Assembly: GCA_003615045.1 (NCBI GenBank) | Contig: ML014171.1 | Location: forward strand, 36,733 to 100,732 | DNA: 64,000 nucleotides | DNA from: Caulochytrium protostelioides | Lineage: Eukaryota; Chytridiomycota; Caulochytriomycetes; Caulochytriales; Caulochytriaceae | Reading direction: 5' to 3' | In this document: piece after piece, positions 60,241-64,000 of the stretch | Numbering within the stretch: the first letter of the stretch is position 1 | Layout of the letters: the number at the start of each line of letters is the position of its first letter | The notes under the pieces: model-generated | The model's database searches: none | The model's input: the letters and a program-made list of their open reading frames with translations, nothing else | Told to the model about the DNA's origin: nothing | Translations under genes and position numbers: made by a program

Positions 60241-60664
60241 CCACCCCCCGGGCGTTCCGCAGCGTCGCGTGGGAGGCCCTCGCGCGCCGCGGCGGGTACG
60301 CTACGCTCCGACGCCGCCGCCGCTGTTGGCGCGGATCCGAGCCGGTCCCCGCGGGCCGCGACGCGGCTTGACCAGCCGCCTCGTGCGACGGCCGGCCGGA
60401 GTCCGGCGGCCGTGACGCCTCAAGACGCCCGCGGCCCGCCCTGTCGTGCCTCAAGGCAGGCTGTCTCGACGGCTGGGCGTCGCCTCGCCGGCCAAGGGTC
60501 TGGTCTCGCTTCGCGCGGGCGCCACGTGCGGGCTCCCTCCCCCTTCATCCCTGCGTCGCGCCACGGGCCTCCTGCCGCGTCCCGCTCCCGCCTCCGACCC
60601 CCGTCGCTGTTCTCGTCGCCGCGACGATCCGGTTGCCTGCGGGTGCCTTGGCCCCGGCGCCACC

Positions 60665-61641
60665 ATGCTGGGCAAGGCCCGGCGCAGCAAGTGCGTCGCC
60701 TGCGACAAGAAGATCAGCAGCAAGGCGCCGGTCGTGCCCTCGGCCGGCCAGTTCTACCATGCACAGTGCTTTGTGTGCTCGCAGTGCCCGGCCGTCGCGG
60801 CGCGACTCGTGTTCGCCGACGCGCCGGGCCTGCGGCCGCGCCAGCTGCTCTGCGCCGAGCACTACGGCGCGCGCGTCGCGTCCCAGACGGCCGACGCCGC
60901 GGGCAGTGTGCTCGCGTGCCACGGCTGCCGCAACCCGTTCCTGCGGCCGCGGCGCGTGGCCGGCGGCGCCAGCCCGGGCGCGTCGCCGCCCTCCGCGTCC
61001 GCGGACGCGGACGAGGACGAGCTCGTCACGGGCACGCTGGCGCTGACGTCGTACGCGGGCGTCGCGGCGCGGTTCGGCGCGCTGGCGAGTGAGACGCCGA
61101 CGCCGCTGAGTGCGCGCTCGGTGGCGTCGGACCTGCCGGCGCCGCTGGATGTCGCGCCCGCGCCCGTCGCGCCCGGTCTGAGTGCGAGTGCGCGCCCCGC
61201 CGCCGCCGCCGCCACGGAGGCCGACGCCCTCGAGTGGCATCCGCCGTGCCGCGAGATCCAGCAGCGCTGGCAGATCGTCTGGGACCGCTTGCCGCGGATC
61301 GCCACCGCGACGCCCGACGACCGGCGCGCCGCCGTCGCGCTCACGCGGCAGTGGCTGGCCGCGCTCGACGCCGTCGTCGGGACGCTCGTGGCCTTTGACG
61401 CGAAGCTCGCGGCGTGCTGGGCGCCGCGGGCGCGCCCGCTCGGCGAGGGGGACGGCGGCGACGACGGCGACGTCGACCCTTCCGACGGCGAGGCCGACGG
61501 CCAGATGCTGCAGACCGGCATCACCGTCCTCATGCGCGCGCTCGAGCGCCACGCCGTCGACCGCACCATGCTGCTCTCGCAGAAGGAGATTGCGGCGCAC
61601 GCCACGCTGCGCGCGTACGGCGCGCGCGGGCAGGACCGCCA

Positions 61642-61691
<50 letters not shown>

Positions 61692-63013
61692 AGGCCGACC
61701 GCGCGCCACCGGCCGCCGCCGTGCGCCACATGCTCGGCGACGTCAAGGTGGCGCTGCACTGTCTCATCCGCTGCTTTGTCCAGCACCTGCTCGAGGACCC
61801 GTGTCCGCTGCGCACGCAGACCCTCGCCTGGCTGCAGGCCTTCAACGAGCTCAAGGTCGAGACCATCTCGGCGTCGATGCGCCGCAACAGCCGCTGGATG
61901 GGCGCCCCGGGCGACGAGTCGCCCTCCGCGAGCGCGCGGCTCTTCCGGGCGCTCTCCGCGTCCTCGACGCACGTGCTCGGCACGGCGCCGCCGTCCCCGC
62001 CCGTGCTCCCCTTCGCCGCCGCGCATGCGTCCCCGCACCACGCGTCGCATCGTCCCCCGCCGGCCAACGATGCCGCCACGACGGCCACGACCCCGACGGC
62101 GCCGAGCATCGTGACGACGGCGCCGACCATGACCACGGCGGCCACAGCGGCCTCGGCAGTCTCGGCGGCCTCGGCGGCCACGGCGGCCTCGGCGGCCACG
62201 GCGTCCCTGGGGTCGGCGTTCACCATGACCACGACGTATCCCGAGCGCGCGGGCGCCGGGAAGGGCGCCACGGCGCCGCGGCCGCTTGGCCTGAGCGGCG
62301 CCTGGGCGCACAGCAACAGCAGCACGAGCACGGTCGCGTCATCCACCGCCGGCACGGGGGCCTCGCTCGGCGGCCTGCGCAAACTCCGCCTCTCCATGAC
62401 CCAGCTCCGCGTGCAGACGAGCGCCGTGTTCCGCTCCTTCCGCGAGACGAGCAGCGACAATTTCAGCGCCGGCGACTTGCGCCACGAGGCCGCGTCCGCG
62501 GGCACCGTCCACGCGTCCGACGCGCTCCCGCCGCGCGTGCCGGCCGCGGCGTCGCCACACCCCGTGCAGACGCACCCGCTCGCGACAGCCGGCGCGCCGA
62601 CGGCCGCCGCGAAGCTCTCGGGCATCGGCGGCGGCCTCTTCCGCGTCACGACGACGCAGCGGCGGCCGCCGGCGGCCGCGGCGCCGGCGTCCCGTGCGCC
62701 GACCGTGCGCTCGCTCGCGTCCGCGGCGTCCTCGCTCGCGTCGTCGGAGCCCGACGGCGACGGCGACGGCACGTCGGACGTCGCGGACGCGTTCCGCCAG
62801 ACGATCCACCAGGCGAAGGTCAACCGGATGCTGTCTTTCTGGAACGCGAGCCAGAGCGCGCTCAGCGCCGGCAGCGCCGGCGGCAGCACCGACGACGCGG
62901 CCGCCGGCCCGCCGCCGCCGCCGGGGCTCAGCGCCCTCGGCGCCGTGCTGCATCCGCCGCTCGCCTCGAACCTCGTGCTCCCCTTCGCCTCGCGCCGCGA
63001 TCTCGGCTTCTAA
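60665..63013 (+). CDS. LIM-domain protein with disordered Ala/Ser-rich regions
   Basis: The 782-residue protein begins with one LIM zinc-binding domain (about residues 10-65): CVAC, then the FYHAQCFVCSQC block, then LCAEH, giving the eight zinc ligands in the usual order. A second CHGC pair follows near 82-85 but its remaining ligands do not appear, so it may be half a LIM. A helical region (about 193-400) begins EWHPPCREIQQRWQIVWDRL, contains a poly-Ala run of about 18, and includes a conserved-looking stretch ending in MRRNSRWMG. The rest is Ser/Thr/Ala-rich. LIM domains bind proteins, often cytoskeletal or Rho-pathway partners. I recognise no catalytic or GAP domain. The first in-frame ATG is 60665, with the strong context GCCACCATG. 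Confidence 0.75.
61641..61689 (+). repeat. GCC tract encoding poly-Ala in LIM gene
   Basis: About sixteen GCC codons in a row give a poly-Ala run within the helical region of the LIM protein. Confidence 0.85.
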
Positions 63014-63691
63014 GCGCGGCGCTCGCCGCGCTTCTTTTCTTCTATACAACGCCTCATACGGCGCCGCGCGACCGACAGAACCAGACCACGGCGGATCCGC
63101 GGCGTGCGCACCCATCGTCGTGGCCGTCGGCCCGGCCGAGAGACCGATGAAGCGGCTCTTCCACGGCACCACGGCAACGCGGTGGTCTTTCTTCGTTCGG
63201 ACGGCAGGACCTGTTTTTGTGTTCTCAAGACAACATGACGATCGCCTTGCTGGCGATGAACGCCGAGAACCCTCGCCGGGCGGCCGGAAGCGGCGTCCGT
63301 GGCGGGGGCGCGACGCCGACGCCACAAGCGCGGGTGGCGGCGAGAAGCGGGGCGGAGCGAGACCACCGGCGGTGGCGGGTGCTTGCGCCGCGGCTAGCGG
63401 GGGTGGCGGCGGTGGCCGGCGCGGCTCCAAGGCGCGAGGGCATTTAACGCGACGCGCCTGGGCACCCGCACGATCGTCGGGCCAAGCCAACTCCGCCGCG
63501 ATGATCGGCGTCCGCGGCCGCCTCCGCACGAGCCGCGCGTGGCCGACGCGCACGTCGACGCGGGTGACCCTCGTCGTGGTGCGTCGCACCGCATCACGCA
63601 TCGTCGGATCATTTGCCACGTGGGTAACGCGTCCGATTCGCGTCTGTTCCCTCCTTGCGCCGCCGCCGTTTCTCCGACTGAATCGGCCGCC
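63014..63691. other. Intergenic region, LIM gene to partial gene
   Basis: The 678 bp include a short AT-richer patch at about 63030-63060 and 63190-63240 after the LIM gene. The rest is GC-rich and should contain the promoter of the last gene. No other feature is recognised. Confidence 0.5.
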
Positions 63692-64000
63692 ATGGACGCC
63701 GCCGCGCGCCACGGCCACGGCCACGGCCACGGCCACGGCGCCGCGCTGCCCGCGCACCGCCGCCACCGCCGCAGCCGCAGCCGCAGCCGTCACCACCACG
63801 CCTGGTACCACGCCCTCGCCGCGCTGCCGCTCGACGCCCTCTTCTGGGCCCTCGGCGAAATCGCCGCCGTCGACTGGGATACCTCCCTCTCCGCGGGTTC
63901 CTACTGGGTCGCCGTTGCGCTCAACGTCTTCTACGCGTCCGCCAAGTTCTACCCGCAGACGTCGCCCGCGGAGGCCGCGGCGCGCGCGGCGGCGGCGGCG
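63692..64000 (+). CDS. Partial gene, unknown protein with His-Gly repeat (runs off window)
   Basis: From the ATG at 63692 (context GCCATGG) the frame is open for all 103 codons to the window edge. The product starts MDAAARHGHGHGHGHGAA, continues with Arg/Ser/His-rich sequence, and then has two hydrophobic stretches separated by a short polar link (ALAALPLDALFWALGEIAAV near 43-62 and SYWVAVALNVFYASAKFY near 72-89), suggesting a membrane protein. It ends in Ala-rich sequence at the cut. I do not recognise the family, and the 3' part is missing, so neither function nor length can be given. Confidence 0.6.
   Translation, partial: MDAAARHGHGHGHGHGAALPAHRRHRRSRSRSRHHHAWYHALAALPLDALFWALGEIAAVDWDTSLSAGSYWVAVALNVFYASAKFYPQTSPAEAAARAAAAA

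Larger units (their letters stand above)
57814..60664. other. 2.85 kb intergenic region, EF-G2 to LIM gene
   Basis: No protein family is recognised in any frame. The region holds a polyadenylation hexamer (57983), an 11-bp inverted repeat (58294-58331), a 15-bp minisatellite (58807-58926) and a 10-bp repeat (60191-60240). A long open frame at 58982-60415 is Arg/Ala/Pro-rich and domain-free. A rapidly evolving or species-specific gene cannot be excluded. Confidence 0.45.

Noticed and set aside
58982-60415. Possible 477-codon gene between EF-G2 and the LIM gene
   Set aside because: It passes through a perfect 10-bp tandem repeat that would shift the frame with each copy change, and it shows no domain.
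1-64000. Prophage, insertion sequence, CRISPR or bacterial operon content suggested by high GC and long frames
   Set aside because: No integrase, transposase, terminal repeats or spaced CRISPR repeats; the recognised genes are eukaryotic in kind.

Overview
The window is a GC-rich eukaryotic nuclear segment, most likely from a fungus. Evidence for a eukaryote: RAD2/XPG, PAF1, ADA3, RPA3, YIPF6, RasGEF and PRKRIP1 homologues; monocistronic genes on both strands; ATG starts that mostly have a purine at -3 and often G at +4; no operons or Shine-Dalgarno spacing. Evidence for a fungus: a D-arabinono-1,4-lactone oxidase, a DUF3712 (Tag1-like) protein, and a Cdc1/Ted1-type phosphoesterase. All 16 recognised genes read as single uninterrupted frames, including one of 15 kb. 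The extreme GC, absence of introns and abundant in-frame low-complexity repeats would fit an early-diverging fungus such as Caulochytrium; that placement is inference and is not proven here.

Layout. 1-3362: no recognised gene; it contains an AT-rich island with a short orphan ORF and a G-quadruplex motif. 3363-8348 (+): RAD2/XPG nuclease. 9634-12633 (+): bHLH transcription factor. 13262-14581 (+): PAF1, convergent with a Dug1/CNDP2 dipeptidase (14783-16219, -). 16970-17284 (+): RPA3, convergent with D-arabinono-lactone oxidase (17439-19076, -). 19538-34600 (-): a 5020-residue single-pass protein with at least 21 tandem DUF3712/LEA-2-like units. 37265-37939 (+): PRKRIP1, convergent at 72 bp with YIPF6 (38012-38716, -). 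39616-42456 (-): ankyrin-RasGEF. 44062-46749 (-): ADA3. 48379-50055 (-): Sel1-repeat protein. 51285-52691 (-): Cdc1/PGAP5-like phosphoesterase. 53296-54414 (-): ZIP metal transporter, divergent from mitochondrial EF-G2 (55276-57813, +). 60665-63013 (+): LIM-domain protein. 63692-end (+): a partial unknown gene. Intergenic spaces run from 72 bp to about 3 kb and hold several mini- and microsatellites.

How the genes work together. There is no pathway cluster. Loose themes are DNA repair and replication (RAD2, RPA3, both in nucleotide excision repair), transcription and chromatin (PAF1, ADA3, bHLH), splicing (PRKRIP1), and membranes (YIPF6, Cdc1-like, ZIP, the giant LEA-2 protein). The most unusual object is the giant LEA-2 repeat protein. 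The lactone oxidase ends in a peroxisomal-type AKL tripeptide, which is also worth attention.
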